From assembly GCA_017938405.1 (NCBI GenBank), contig JAGBBP010000049.1:124001-188000 (forward strand): a stretch of 64,000 nucleotides of DNA, in the 5' to 3' direction. Source of the stretch: Lachnospiraceae bacterium (GTDB taxonomy: Bacteria; Bacillota; Clostridia; Lachnospirales; Lachnospiraceae). Numbering within the stretch: position 1 is the stretch's first letter; each line of letters opens with the position of its first letter. A program made the translations under genes and the position numbers. The notes under the pieces are model-generated. The model had not been told where the DNA came from, did no database searches, and saw only the letters and a list, made by a program, of their open reading frames with translations. Below are positions 1 through 8,610 of the stretch, in pieces.

Positions 1-425
1 CCCCGGAAAAAGGCACCGTCACAGGTAGCACAATAAGACACCCCGCTACCGGAAAATTCTGCTTCCCCCGGAATTTCCAGCTTTCTGTGCTTTGCACCGG
101 TGGCAAATAAAACCGTCTTAGCCAATAAAGAATCTCCGTTTTCCAACACGACCGAAAATCCGTCATCCTCTTTTTTTACTTCCGTTACTTTTCCGTCCTG
201 AAATTGCACATTACACTGATCACAATGCTCTCTGAACTTCATAGCAAGTTCAAATCCGCCGATTCCTTTTAAGCCCGGGTAGTTGTCTACTTCCGACGTA
301 TTAATAATCTGACCTCCGCTCATCAAACCGCATTCCAGCACCAAATGAGACAGTTCTGCTCTTGCGGCATAAATTCCGGCTGCCATACCGGCCGGACCGG
401 CTCCGATAATGATGGTATCTAACAT
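1..425 (-). CDS. trxB: Thioredoxin reductase, 3' part missing (runs off the window)
   Basis: The first 141 residues of an FAD/NADPH-dependent disulfide reductase are present; the rest lies left of the window. The N-terminal dinucleotide-binding loop IIGAGPAGMAAG starts at about residue 6. The redox-active pair is visible as CATCDG (Cys132 and Cys135), the position expected for low-molecular-weight thioredoxin reductases. The protein would move electrons from NADPH to thioredoxin in the cytoplasm. The gene reads leftward, away from the divergent yjfB gene. An NAD(P)/FAD oxidoreductase of the same fold with another partner cannot be excluded without the C-terminus. Confidence 0.9.
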   Translation of the reverse strand, partial: MLDTIIIGAGPAGMAAGIYAARAELSHLVLECGLMSGGQIINTSEVDNYPGLKGIGGFELAMKFREHCDQCNVQFQDGKVTEVKKEDDGFSVVLENGDSLLAKTVLFATGAKHRKLEIPGEAEFSGSGVSYCATCDGAFFR

Positions 426-461
426 AAAAAACCTCTTTCTGCGTAAAATCACGCCTTTTTC

Positions 462-490
462 TTGCATTTTTCAAAAAAACATGGTACAAT
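462..490 (+). promoter_or_regulatory. Sigma-A-type promoter for the YjfB gene
   Basis: A TTGCAT -35 (462-467) and TACAAT -10 (485-490) are separated by exactly 17 bases, about 55 bases ahead of the yjfB start. Position and spacing fit a vegetative promoter. Confidence 0.5.
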
Positions 491-545
491 AGACCTAGAA
501 ACAAACCGTCTGTTCCGAAAGGACCAGAGGAAAGGAGGATGCCTT

Positions 546-722
546 ATGGATATTGCCGCACTTTCTATGCAGGCTTCTGCATTACAAGCTTCCGATATGG
601 TAAGTGTTGCCGTCTTCAAGAAAACACTTGAAACCATCGAAGGCTCCGGAGAGAACATGATAAAGATAATGGAACAATCGGTCAACCCGAATCTGGGCCA
701 GAATATCGACCTTCGTGTTTAA
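546..722 (+). CDS. YjfB family putative motility protein
   Basis: A 58-residue protein starting at the ATG that follows a strong AAAGGAGG site (about 533-540). It reads MDIAALSMQASALQ at the start and has the short amphipathic helical pattern, with the VNPNLGQNIDLRV-type ending, of the YjfB family (putative motility protein), common in flagellated Firmicutes. Its molecular role is unknown. Motility is supported only by the family name and by the flagellar rod genes about 7 kb away. An upstream in-frame start at 462 is unlikely because it lacks a ribosome site and would lie within the promoter. Confidence 0.8.
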   Translation: MDIAALSMQASALQASDMVSVAVFKKTLETIEGSGENMIKIMEQSVNPNLGQNIDLRV

Positions 723-782
723 GCTCATGCATATGCATGGGCTTTTCTCTTTGCCCTCTCTTTTTCCTTCTTTTCTATTTTA

Positions 783-1796
783 CTATCGAAAAAGCATAAA
801 TACAATACAAAAAACGATTCCGATTAAAAGTTCCGGCGAGGCCACGGTACGCCAGCCACCCTTCTCTTCTTTCTCGTCCTGTAGCTCTACGGATAGCATG
901 CCCGCTTCTTCCTTTTTCTTCCGTAATCTCAACAAAAGCTTAAATACAACTATCGTTACCGCTACGGCTGTTAAAAAACCCGGCAATAACATTAAAATCG
1001 TATCTCCGATAGCACCGTTTTCTGTGTTTATATAACATTCCAGCCAGTCTGCGCTCTCAATCGGCACTCCGTCCGCCATTTGTCGCAGGCTTTCCATGAG
1101 TCCCGTATCTCCTGCCGCTTCCGCCGTCACATACCGTTCCCGTAAACCGCTCAAATACCTTACTACCACGTGCACCACTACAACGGAACGACCGTTAATA
1201 TACAAATGCAGAAACATTGTCGGCAACATAGAACCTGTAAGCTCCGTGACCAGTGCCAGCAAAATTCCCAGTACAAAGGCATAGGAAAACTGATTTAAAT
1301 TCATATGCATGATTCCGAATAAGAATCCGGACAACAGCACGCTGGTAACAATCCCGCTCTTCCGGTAATTTCGGAACAGTACGCCGCGGTAAATCAGTTC
1401 TTCACACACTGCCGGCGTAATTGCAATTACAAAAAAGGAAACCAAAAACGGATATTCCATAATCAACGGAATCATGTGATTGCTGACAACATTGGGCGTA
1501 ATCAGCTGGGAAAGCACATTGATAAACTCCGCAATTTTATCGACGCATACCGCCAACGGCAATAAAAGCAACCACTCCTTCCATCCCGGTATCGTAAGAC
1601 CGAAGCTTCTCTTTAAAGGCTGCTGTCGCCCCGTCAAATAAAAGACCGCCGGAAGAACCATCAAAACTTCCACCAAAAACTGCAGTACCATAGTATCCCG
1701 TACCCCGAATCCGGAGATACAATAAATCAATATCTGGGACAATACAATACTCAATAAAAACACACGATTTGCATCTATGGCAAACACTCGCTTCAT
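783..1796 (-). CDS. CPBP family intramembrane metalloprotease
   Basis: A 337-residue polytopic membrane protein of the CAAX-protease/bacteriocin-processing (CPBP, Abi) family. The family's catalytic motif 1 is seen as EELIYRG (Glu132, Glu133, Arg137), motif 2 as FGIMH (His164), and a third motif as HLYIN (His197, Asn201). Hydrophobic helices surround these. The start at 1796 follows GGGAGGAAAG; an upstream ATG gives an 18-residue non-membrane extension without a ribosome site. About 75 residues after the last core helix end in a further membrane segment. The substrate is unknown; members act in prenyl-protein processing, peptide maturation or self-immunity. No peptide gene is seen next to it. 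Confidence 0.85.
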   Translation of the reverse strand: MKRVFAIDANRVFLLSIVLSQILIYCISGFGVRDTMVLQFLVEVLMVLPAVFYLTGRQQPLKRSFGLTIPGWKEWLLLLPLAVCVDKIAEFINVLSQLITPNVVSNHMIPLIMEYPFLVSFFVIAITPAVCEELIYRGVLFRNYRKSGIVTSVLLSGFLFGIMHMNLNQFSYAFVLGILLALVTELTGSMLPTMFLHLYINGRSVVVVHVVVRYLSGLRERYVTAEAAGDTGLMESLRQMADGVPIESADWLECYINTENGAIGDTILMLLPGFLTAVAVTIVVFKLLLRLRKKKEEAGMLSVELQDEKEEKGGWRTVASPELLIGIVFCIVFMLFR

Positions 1797-1947
1797 ACTC
1801 TTTCCTCCCTGAAAACTCCTCCCTCTACCAGTATACAATTTTTTCCTCACTATTTCTAGCTTTTTTTTCGGAATTATGCTATACTTGTCTGCATATAAAA
1901 CTAACTACGGTGGCAAACCGTTTGTATGTTGCTTATAAGGAGTATTT

Positions 1948-2649
1948 ATGTATTCGTTTTCTACAAGAGTCCGATACAGTGAAGTAGATTCTTCTCTCCG
2001 CTTGTCTTTGCCCGCAATCATTAATTACTTTCAGGATTGCAGTATTTTTCATTCGGAAGATTTAGGTATCGGCATTGAATTTTTAAAAAAGGAACATCGC
2101 GTATGGCTGATGAATTCCTGGCAAATCGAAGTTCGCCGATTCCCGACTTACGGCGAGCGGTTACAGGTTAATACGTGGCCTTATGATTTTAAATCCATGT
2201 TCGGTTATCGTAACTTTACACTAACCGACGAAGCAGGAAACGATGTGGTGATTGCCAATTCCGTTTGGGTTTTCGCAGACACCGATACGGGACGCCCGGT
2301 AAAGCCGGATCCGGCTTACGCTTCCCGCTATCCGTTAGATCCACCGTATCCGATGGAGTATGCCGGCAGAAAAATCGAATTACCGGCAGACTCTACCCCG
2401 TTAGATCCGATTCCGGTCGCAGCGTCCCACTTGGACTCCAACCGGCATGTAAATAACGGACAATACGTATCTATGGCTTCTTCTCTGCTTCCGGATACCG
2501 ATTATACAAAATTACAGGTGGAATACAAAAAATCCGCCCAACTGGGAGATACAATTTTCCCGCGGCTTTCCTTACAGGAAACCAGCTGTACCGTTGTACT
2601 GGCTGCCGAGGACGGCACCCCGTACGCCATTGCAAAGTTTTCAAAGTAA
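1948..2649 (+). CDS. Acyl-ACP thioesterase (FatA/FatB-like)
   Basis: A 233-residue double-hotdog protein that would hydrolyse acyl-ACP to free fatty acid. The first hotdog begins with RYSEVDSSLRLSLP (residues 9-22) and the second carries the conserved DSNRHVNN motif (163-170) with the Asn and His of the plant-type thioesterase site. The length matches bacterial members. The start follows AAGGAG at normal distance. It precedes the CvfB-like gene by 40 bases in the same direction, so the two may be cotranscribed. Chain-length preference cannot be read from sequence. Confidence 0.9.
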   Translation: MYSFSTRVRYSEVDSSLRLSLPAIINYFQDCSIFHSEDLGIGIEFLKKEHRVWLMNSWQIEVRRFPTYGERLQVNTWPYDFKSMFGYRNFTLTDEAGNDVVIANSVWVFADTDTGRPVKPDPAYASRYPLDPPYPMEYAGRKIELPADSTPLDPIPVAASHLDSNRHVNNGQYVSMASSLLPDTDYTKLQVEYKKSAQLGDTIFPRLSLQETSCTVVLAAEDGTPYAIAKFSK

Positions 2650-2689
2650 CCACTGACTTTATTTTATATTAAGAGAGGAACTTACATTT

Positions 2690-3559
2690 ATGATTATGCT
2701 TGGGCAAGTGCAGACCTTAACGGTTTGCAGATCAACCGAAAACGGCGTCTACTTGGAAAGCAAGACCGATGCCTCCCCGTCTTTTTCCACCGATACTGCG
2801 GCTATTTCCGAAGAAAGAATCCTACTTCCCCGCAATCAGGTACCGGAAGGAACCAAACACGGCGATTCTATTCGTGTCTTTGTCTACCGCGACTCTGAGG
2901 ACCGCGCCATTGCCACTACAACCGTTCCGCCGCTTACCTTAGGCGAAACTGCGGTGTTAACCGTAAAGGAAACCTCCTCCATCGGAGCCTTTTTGGATTG
3001 GGGACTGGCAAAGGATTTATTGCTTCCGTTTAAGGAACAAACCGCAAAGGTAAAACAGGGCGAAAAGGTATTGGTTGCCCTGTACATTGATAAGAGTGGC
3101 AGACTCTGCGCCACCATGCACGTTTACGACTATTTATCCGGAAACGCTCCTTACAAGAAGGATGACCGGGTTACCGGCATCGTATACGAGCACATTGACG
3201 AGTTCGGTACCTATGTGGCGGTAGACGATATTTACTCCGCTTTGATTCCGCGTCGCGAAGTCATCACACCCCTTCGTCCGGGTACCGTAATCAACGCCAG
3301 AGTCACCAAAGTACAACCGGACGGTCGTTTGGAATTGAGCATCCGCGAAAAAGCATATCTCCAGCTGGATACGGATGCAGAAGGAGTTCTGGCGCTTTTA
3401 AAGGAAGCCGGCGGTTTTCTTCCATACCATGACAAATCCAACCCGGAAGCCATCAAGGCAAAGTTCGGTTTAAGTAAAAATTCTTTCAAACGTGCCATCG
3501 GCCACCTGTACAAAGAAGGTATCATTTCTTTGGAAGAAAACGGGATTCGGTTGAAATAA
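2690..3559 (+). CDS. cvfB: CvfB-like S1 RNA-binding protein
   Basis: A 289-residue protein with the layout of the CvfB/YitL family. It has an N-terminal OB-like region, S1-type RNA-binding repeats (about 72-135 and 150-215; the first contains GAFLDWGLAKDLLLPF and the second GTYVAVDDIYSALIP), and a C-terminal winged helix (about 225-289, with KAKFGLSKNSFKRAIGHLYK). Family members bind RNA and affect virulence factors or translation in other Firmicutes. An AGAGG site lies 11 bases ahead of the first ATG; a second ATG two codons later is possible. A terminator follows at once. Confidence 0.85.
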   Translation: MIMLGQVQTLTVCRSTENGVYLESKTDASPSFSTDTAAISEERILLPRNQVPEGTKHGDSIRVFVYRDSEDRAIATTTVPPLTLGETAVLTVKETSSIGAFLDWGLAKDLLLPFKEQTAKVKQGEKVLVALYIDKSGRLCATMHVYDYLSGNAPYKKDDRVTGIVYEHIDEFGTYVAVDDIYSALIPRREVITPLRPGTVINARVTKVQPDGRLELSIREKAYLQLDTDAEGVLALLKEAGGFLPYHDKSNPEAIKAKFGLSKNSFKRAIGHLYKEGIISLEENGIRLK

Positions 3560-3580
3560 TTTTTCCTACAGTTTTGATAA

Positions 3581-3612
3581 AAAAGAGGAACCTCGGTCTG
3601 AGGTTCCTTTTC
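3581..3612. terminator. Bidirectional intrinsic terminator
   Basis: A perfect 9-bp stem, AGGAACCTC (3586-3594) with GAGGTTCCT (3600-3608), has a 5-base loop, A-rich sequence on the left and T-rich on the right. It sits between the convergent cvfB-like and yvyF-like genes and can serve both. Confidence 0.85.
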
Positions 3613-3620
3613 TTCTTCTT

Positions 3621-4028
3621 TTACTTTCTGTCCAGGAAACGCATCTGCGGCCCCTGTCCTGTTGTCGGCTTCTTTACCGGTTCTTCCTTCGGCTTGGTAT
3701 ACGCAGAAAAACCGTTGATATACTTTGCTTTACAAATTTCGCAAAAACGACCGGTACGAATCATCTTACCGCAGCCTTCACATTCCAAACCAACCTGAGC
3801 ATCTTCACTAAAAGCCAGACGTTCTTCACGAATCCAACGTTTAATCTGCGCTATGGTAACCTCATTCTCCTCCGCCACCTGCTGAATACCTGCACGTGGA
3901 TGGTCATATACATAATCTCGTACTTCATCGAACTTCAAATCCAACGCCTTTGCACACTCCGGACAAAGCGGCTGACCTCCGATATAGTTAAACAAACGAC
4001 TGCATCCCTTACAGTTTCTCACGTCCAT
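3621..4028 (-). CDS. yvyF: YvyF-like flagellar operon zinc-ribbon protein
   Basis: A 135-residue protein resembling the flagellar operon protein YvyF (TIGR03826 type). It has an N-terminal CxxC pair (CKGC at residues 6-9, CPEC further on), a helix-turn-helix-like middle (IQQVAEENEVTIAQIKRWI), and a C-terminal CEGC/CEIC zinc ribbon. It may bind nucleic acid; no activity is established. It directly follows comF (30-base gap), the same neighbourhood as comFC-yvyF in Bacillus, at the end of the minus-strand flagellar/competence cluster. The last 25 residues are basic and proline-rich. Confidence 0.8.
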   Translation of the reverse strand: MDVRNCKGCSRLFNYIGGQPLCPECAKALDLKFDEVRDYVYDHPRAGIQQVAEENEVTIAQIKRWIREERLAFSEDAQVGLECEGCGKMIRTGRFCEICKAKYINGFSAYTKPKEEPVKKPTTGQGPQMRFLDRK

Positions 4029-4058
4029 AGTTTCATCCTCCTCTTATTCCATACTCTT

Positions 4059-4751
4059 CTATTCATTTCCGATACAAATACACATTCCGTATACCGTATG
4101 AATTCCGTATTCCAGCAATACCTTCGCACAAGCGTCCATCGTACTTCCGGTAGTAAAAATATCATCCACCAGGGCCACCGTCTTCGGAAGTTCCGCTAAT
4201 TTTCCGGCAAGATTATTGTCCCAGGCAAAAGAATCTGTCAAGTTTCTCTTCCGTTCCTCCGGAGTAAGTCCGCTTTGAGGAAGTGTGTTCTTTATCCGTT
4301 TCAATAACCTCAAAGAAACAATCCCCAAGGCATCCGCAAGCCCCTCTGCTAAAAGTTCTGCCTGATTATACCCACGAAACCTTCTTCTCTTTGCGGAAAT
4401 CGGAACCGGAACCAGTGCCGTAACCCCGTACCGCAACAACTGTTTTCCATAGGTATGAGCCATATGCGGAATATAAAAGGAAGCATTTTCCTTTCTCCCG
4501 TTATACTTGAAATCCGCAATGGATTTTTTCATCCATTTCTCATATTGCCATACCGCAAAATTACGTTCAAATGCCATTGGCCTTGTTTCACATCTGCCGC
4601 AGAACTCTTTCCTGTCATCCGACAGTTCCCGTCCGCAATGCATACAAACCGGCCCGGTAATCAACCGAAGTTTCCCTGCACACTCCGGGCATGTACTGCT
4701 TTCCCAGGGAATCTTTAATTCCCCGCACACCGGACAACGGGGCGGAAACAA
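4059..4751 (-). CDS. comFC: ComF family phosphoribosyltransferase-like protein
   Basis: A 230-residue ComFC/GntX-type protein. Four N-terminal cysteine pairs form zinc fingers (CPVCGE, CPEC, CMHCG, CGRC), followed by the phosphoribosyltransferase core with the PRPP loop VALVDDIFTTGSTMDAC near the C-terminus. In naturally competent bacteria ComFC helps imported single-stranded DNA reach the recombination machinery. The start is uncertain: the given one is a TTG with an AGGG-like site upstream, and the reading frame stays open a little further without a better start. It lies between recD2 and yvyF. Confidence 0.85.
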   Translation of the reverse strand: MFPPRCPVCGELKIPWESSTCPECAGKLRLITGPVCMHCGRELSDDRKEFCGRCETRPMAFERNFAVWQYEKWMKKSIADFKYNGRKENASFYIPHMAHTYGKQLLRYGVTALVPVPISAKRRRFRGYNQAELLAEGLADALGIVSLRLLKRIKNTLPQSGLTPEERKRNLTDSFAWDNNLAGKLAELPKTVALVDDIFTTGSTMDACAKVLLEYGIHTVYGMCICIGNE

Positions 4752-4873
4752 ACAAGAAATCCCTATATTTCCCCTATCAATACTCTTCAGACTCCCTGCC
4801 CCCTTTTTATCCTTTCTTCTATTCTATAATATTTTTTTCGCAAATACAAGTAGTTCCCAAAAGATTCCTCATC

Positions 4874-7093
4874 TTATTCCGCCATTTCTTCCAAATGACG
4901 AAACAATCCCGAATAGCGCTTCATCTCGTCCGTATTTTCAATCATAGACCATACGGTAGCCGCATTCCCCACAATGGTTACACACTGTCTCGCTCTTGTA
5001 ACGGCAGTATATAATAAATTACGGTTCATAAGCAGACGCGGTCCGGATAAAAGCGGAAGCACTACTGCCGGATACTCACTTCCCTGCGACTTATGAATCG
5101 TAGCTGCATAAGCCAGTTCCAACTCGTCCAACTGGGAAAACGGATATTCCGCAAGTTTCCCTTCATCAAACTTCACAATGACCCGTTCGGAAAAGAAATT
5201 AATTTCCTCGATCGTTCCGCAGTCACCGTTAAACACACCGGTCCCCGACTCCATCGGAATCCCGTAACGACTGCGGGTTTCCCATTCCATCTGGTAATTA
5301 TTTTTAATCTGCATGACCTTGTCCCCTTCACGGAACACGCACTTACCGGTTTCCTTTTCTCTTTTCGTCCCGTCCGCAGGATTTAAATGTTCCTGTAACA
5401 GTTCGTTTAAGCGTTCCACACCCAACTCTCCTTTTCGCATGGGCGTCAACACCTGTATTTCCTGAGGCTTTACCTTTAAATGCTTCGCCAGCTTTTCCTT
5501 TACCAAATACAAAATGGATTGCTGGATTACCGTCAAATCCTCCCGTTGTAAAAAGAAAAAATCTTTACTCTTATTATCCAGCCGGATTTCCTCTCCCGCA
5601 TGTATCTTGTGCGCATTGGTAATAATATCGCTCTCCTGCGCCTGACGGAAAATCTTGTCCAACGTTACCACCGAAAAGCAATCCGACGCAATAATATCCC
5701 GTAACACATTTCCGGGTCCCACACTCGGTAGCTGGTTCACATCTCCCACCAGCACAAGCCGGGTTCCGATGGGAATTGCCTTTAATAACGCATGCATCAG
5801 ATAAATATCTACCATGGACATCTCATCGATAATAATCAAATCACATTCCAACGGATTCTCTTCATTCCGTTCAAAATGCATCCGGTTTCCCATGGCTTCC
5901 GATACTTTCAGTTCCAACAAACGATGAATGGTTCTGGCTTCCCTTCCGGTAGTTTCTGTCATTCGTTTAGCCGCACGACCGGTAGGCGCCGCCAGCAAAA
6001 TATCCAGTCCTTCCTTTTCAAAAAACTCCAGCATGGTACGTATGGTTGTGGTTTTACCGGTACCCGGTCCGCCGGTTAATACAAAAACACCGTGCCTTGC
6101 GGTTTCAAATATGGCCTTTTGCTGTAATTCATCCAATTCAATCTCTGCCTGACGTTCCAATGCCGCCAATCTTGTCTCCAATACGGAATCCGGCAAATCA
6201 TAACGTACATTCAAATCCAGAAGCATTCGTGCCGTATTTAATTCGGTATAATACGCCATGGAACCGTACACCAGCCGGTCTCCGTCCACTTCCTTCACAA
6301 TCAGCTTCTTTTCCAGTTGCAAAAACTCAATCTGGCGTTTTACAGCCTCCCTGCCCAGCTCTAATAAATCACAGGTTCCCTGTAACACTTCCTCTTCCGG
6401 CAGATATACATGTCCGCTATTCCCTGCCTGGGTCAACACATAAAAAATCGCCGCCCGTACCCGGTACTCCGAATCGCTGCGTAGTCCCACTTTTGTGGCA
6501 ATATCATCCGCAATACGAAATCCGATACCGTCAATATCCTCCGCCAAACGATAGGGATTTTCCTGCAGCACCGTCTCCATCTGACTTTTGTATCTTTCGT
6601 ATATTTTTACCGCCAACGTATTGGAAATACCGTATTGCTGTAAAAACAACATGGCATGTCGTAACTCTCTCTTTTCCACAAACTGCTCATAAATAGCATG
6701 GGCAGACTTTTCACTGATACCGGAAACTTCCGCAAGACGTTCCGGCTCCTCCTCCATAATCCGAAAGGTATCTTCTTTGAAACGCCGTACAATACGGGCC
6801 GCCAACTTGGCCCCTACTCCCTTAATGGCACCGGAGGCAAGATAACGTTCCATGGCCACCGCATTTTCCGGTTCCTGTACCTCATAGTGTTCCATTAAAA
6901 ACTGTTCTCCGTACACATTATGTACCGTATAAGACCCGGTCACCGAAAGAAGGTCCCCTTCGCTAACCGCAGAAAAGGTACCGACGCATACCACATCATC
7001 CTCGTCGGTCTCCAACGTCAATATGGTGTACCCATTCTTTTCATTCCGATATTTAATATGGGTCACATACCCTTTGATGCTTTCCTTTTCCAT
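4874..7093 (-). CDS. recD2: RecD2-type ATP-dependent DNA helicase
   Basis: A 739-residue superfamily 1B helicase of the stand-alone RecD (RecD2/TraA) type. An N-terminal OB-like domain and helix-hairpin-helix region (about 80-200) are followed by Walker A GGPGTGKTTT (from about residue 341), Walker B LIIIDEMSMVD, and the C-terminal VYAATIHKSQGSEYPAV motif (read as LAYAATIHKSQGSEYP) of the 2A/2B domain. It unwinds DNA 5' to 3' and acts in repair outside RecBCD. The start follows AAGGAGAAGG. It is the middle gene of a minus-strand run from rod-binding protein to comF, which suggests coexpression with motility and competence-type genes. Confidence 0.93.
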   Translation of the reverse strand: MEKESIKGYVTHIKYRNEKNGYTILTLETDEDDVVCVGTFSAVSEGDLLSVTGSYTVHNVYGEQFLMEHYEVQEPENAVAMERYLASGAIKGVGAKLAARIVRRFKEDTFRIMEEEPERLAEVSGISEKSAHAIYEQFVEKRELRHAMLFLQQYGISNTLAVKIYERYKSQMETVLQENPYRLAEDIDGIGFRIADDIATKVGLRSDSEYRVRAAIFYVLTQAGNSGHVYLPEEEVLQGTCDLLELGREAVKRQIEFLQLEKKLIVKEVDGDRLVYGSMAYYTELNTARMLLDLNVRYDLPDSVLETRLAALERQAEIELDELQQKAIFETARHGVFVLTGGPGTGKTTTIRTMLEFFEKEGLDILLAAPTGRAAKRMTETTGREARTIHRLLELKVSEAMGNRMHFERNEENPLECDLIIIDEMSMVDIYLMHALLKAIPIGTRLVLVGDVNQLPSVGPGNVLRDIIASDCFSVVTLDKIFRQAQESDIITNAHKIHAGEEIRLDNKSKDFFFLQREDLTVIQQSILYLVKEKLAKHLKVKPQEIQVLTPMRKGELGVERLNELLQEHLNPADGTKREKETGKCVFREGDKVMQIKNNYQMEWETRSRYGIPMESGTGVFNGDCGTIEEINFFSERVIVKFDEGKLAEYPFSQLDELELAYAATIHKSQGSEYPAVVLPLLSGPRLLMNRNLLYTAVTRARQCVTIVGNAATVWSMIENTDEMKRYSGLFRHLEEMAE

Positions 7094-7194
7094 GCCTTCT
7101 CCTTATACCAAACCTTTCTATCGGGAACATACTTCCCCTAAATGAAAAGGCGCTACGAGCCTCTGCCCGTAACGCCCGTACTTACACTATCCGT

Positions 7195-7623
7195 TTACTG
7201 CTCCGTATCATCCTTCTTATCGGCAGAAGCAGATGCTGCTGCATTTACAGCCTCCGCCGGTTGCAAACTTTCCTGTATCGGAGTCACGGTATTGCGCTTC
7301 ATGGATTCGTACAATTGTTGTGCCAAACCCAGCTCACCGTTTTCCGCAACGGTCTTTGCATACTCCTGATACATCATATCTCCGAAGTAACTCATATAAT
7401 CGTTTTCTTCTTCTTCGTTATCTGTCATGGCATCCTTCATCCGGTCAAACACTTTCTCTACCAGATATGCTTCAAATTCCTTACAGACTTCCATAATTTC
7501 TTCGTCTGTAGCGGTTTCGCTGTTGATGCCGGTCAGTTTATTCTGAAGACCCACGGCCTTACTGTCATTTTTACTCTGCTGCATTTGCGTAAAAAGAAGT
7601 TCGCTGCCTATTCCGATACTCAT
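7195..7623 (-). CDS. Flagellar rod-binding protein (FlgJ N-terminal type)
   Basis: A 142-residue protein matching the rod-binding domain of FlgJ, without a muramidase domain. The conserved core EVCKEFEAYLVEKVFDRMKDAM and the following YQEYAKTVAENGELGLAQQLYESM are seen at about residues 46-115. It would cap or chaperone rod assembly in the periplasm-equivalent space. Separate rod-binding proteins are usual in Gram-positive flagellates. The C-terminal 30 residues are Ala/Asp-rich and poorly conserved. It lies 49 bases after the flgG-like gene. AAGGAGG precedes the start. Confidence 0.85.
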   Translation of the reverse strand: MSIGIGSELLFTQMQQSKNDSKAVGLQNKLTGINSETATDEEIMEVCKEFEAYLVEKVFDRMKDAMTDNEEEENDYMSYFGDMMYQEYAKTVAENGELGLAQQLYESMKRNTVTPIQESLQPAEAVNAAASASADKKDDTEQ

Positions 7624-7672
7624 GGCTTCCTCCTTCCGTAAGACGATCTACAACGTATTTTATGTCCTACTA

Positions 7673-8590
7673 CTATCCTCTCAGATTATTTGCCTGCTGC
7701 AACATCTGATCCGATGCGGTAATTACCTTTGAATTCATTTCATACGCACGCTGTGCCACAATCAGGTTAACAATTTCATCCACGGTCTGTACGTTGGATG
7801 CCTCCAAATAACCGGAACGAACGGAACTGCGCTTTAATGCCGGATCTTCCACTTCCATACGCGGTTCTCCGGAAGCTGCTGTCACCTGATACAAACTACC
7901 GGATACTTTTTCCAAACCGGACGGATTGTTAAACTGTACAATCGCCAGTCTTGCTCGCTCCACGTATTCGGTCTTAAACTTTTTCTCCGTAGCCTGCTCA
8001 ACTCCCGGGGTTTCTTCGCCTTCTTCGTTTTCTTCTCCTTCCGGCACTTCCGGAGTTTCTACCGGCACTTCCACCTCTACCTGTACTTCCTCGAAAATAC
8101 GTCCGTCCACATCCACTGTAAGCTTTGTTACATCGGTGGTTGCCGGCAGTACTATTGCAGAACCGTTGGTATCAAGAAGCGGATATCCTTCGGAATTGGT
8201 GAGCGCCAATCCGTCGGAAGCAATCGCAAACAATAAAGAACCGTTACGGGTATATGCGGTTTCTCCACTCGGCGTCTGTAAAGAGAAGAAGCCCTCCCCG
8301 TCAATTGCCAAGTCAAACGGATTGTCCGTCTGCGTTAAATTTCCCTGGACAAAACGGGAGGTAATGGCTCCCGTGCGTACACCGGAACCCACCTGGCCGA
8401 TGACCGGCTTCGGGTCTCCGTTGTTATCGGTAGTTTCCGTCTGCAGTTTCTGATACAGCAAAGAACGGAACTCTACCGTTTCCTTTTTATATCCTACCGT
8501 ATTTACATTGGCAAGATTATTGGATATGGTATCAACATTGGTCTGCTGTGCAATCATTCCCGATGCACCGGTCCATAATGATCTTAACAT
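7673..8590 (-). CDS. flgG: Flagellar basal-body rod protein, FlgG-like, with acidic insert
   Basis: A 305-residue rod/hook family protein. The N-terminal flagellin-like helix (MLRSLWTGASGMIAQQ, then ISNNLANVNTVGYKK) and the C-terminal helix (SNVQTVDEIVNLIVAQRAYE) that polymerise into the rod are intact. Between them is a long Glu/Pro/Val-rich insert (about residues 166-200, with VEVPVETPEVP and EGEENEEGEETP) not usual in FlgG of about 260 residues. It resembles FlhO/FlhP of Bacillus, also encoded behind mbl. The start follows GAGGTG. It is 20 bases downstream of a paralog. Confidence 0.88.
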   Translation of the reverse strand: MLRSLWTGASGMIAQQTNVDTISNNLANVNTVGYKKETVEFRSLLYQKLQTETTDNNGDPKPVIGQVGSGVRTGAITSRFVQGNLTQTDNPFDLAIDGEGFFSLQTPSGETAYTRNGSLLFAIASDGLALTNSEGYPLLDTNGSAIVLPATTDVTKLTVDVDGRIFEEVQVEVEVPVETPEVPEGEENEEGEETPGVEQATEKKFKTEYVERARLAIVQFNNPSGLEKVSGSLYQVTAASGEPRMEVEDPALKRSSVRSGYLEASNVQTVDEIVNLIVAQRAYEMNSKVITASDQMLQQANNLRG

Positions 8591-8610
8591 AATGTCACCT
8601 CTTTCTTACG

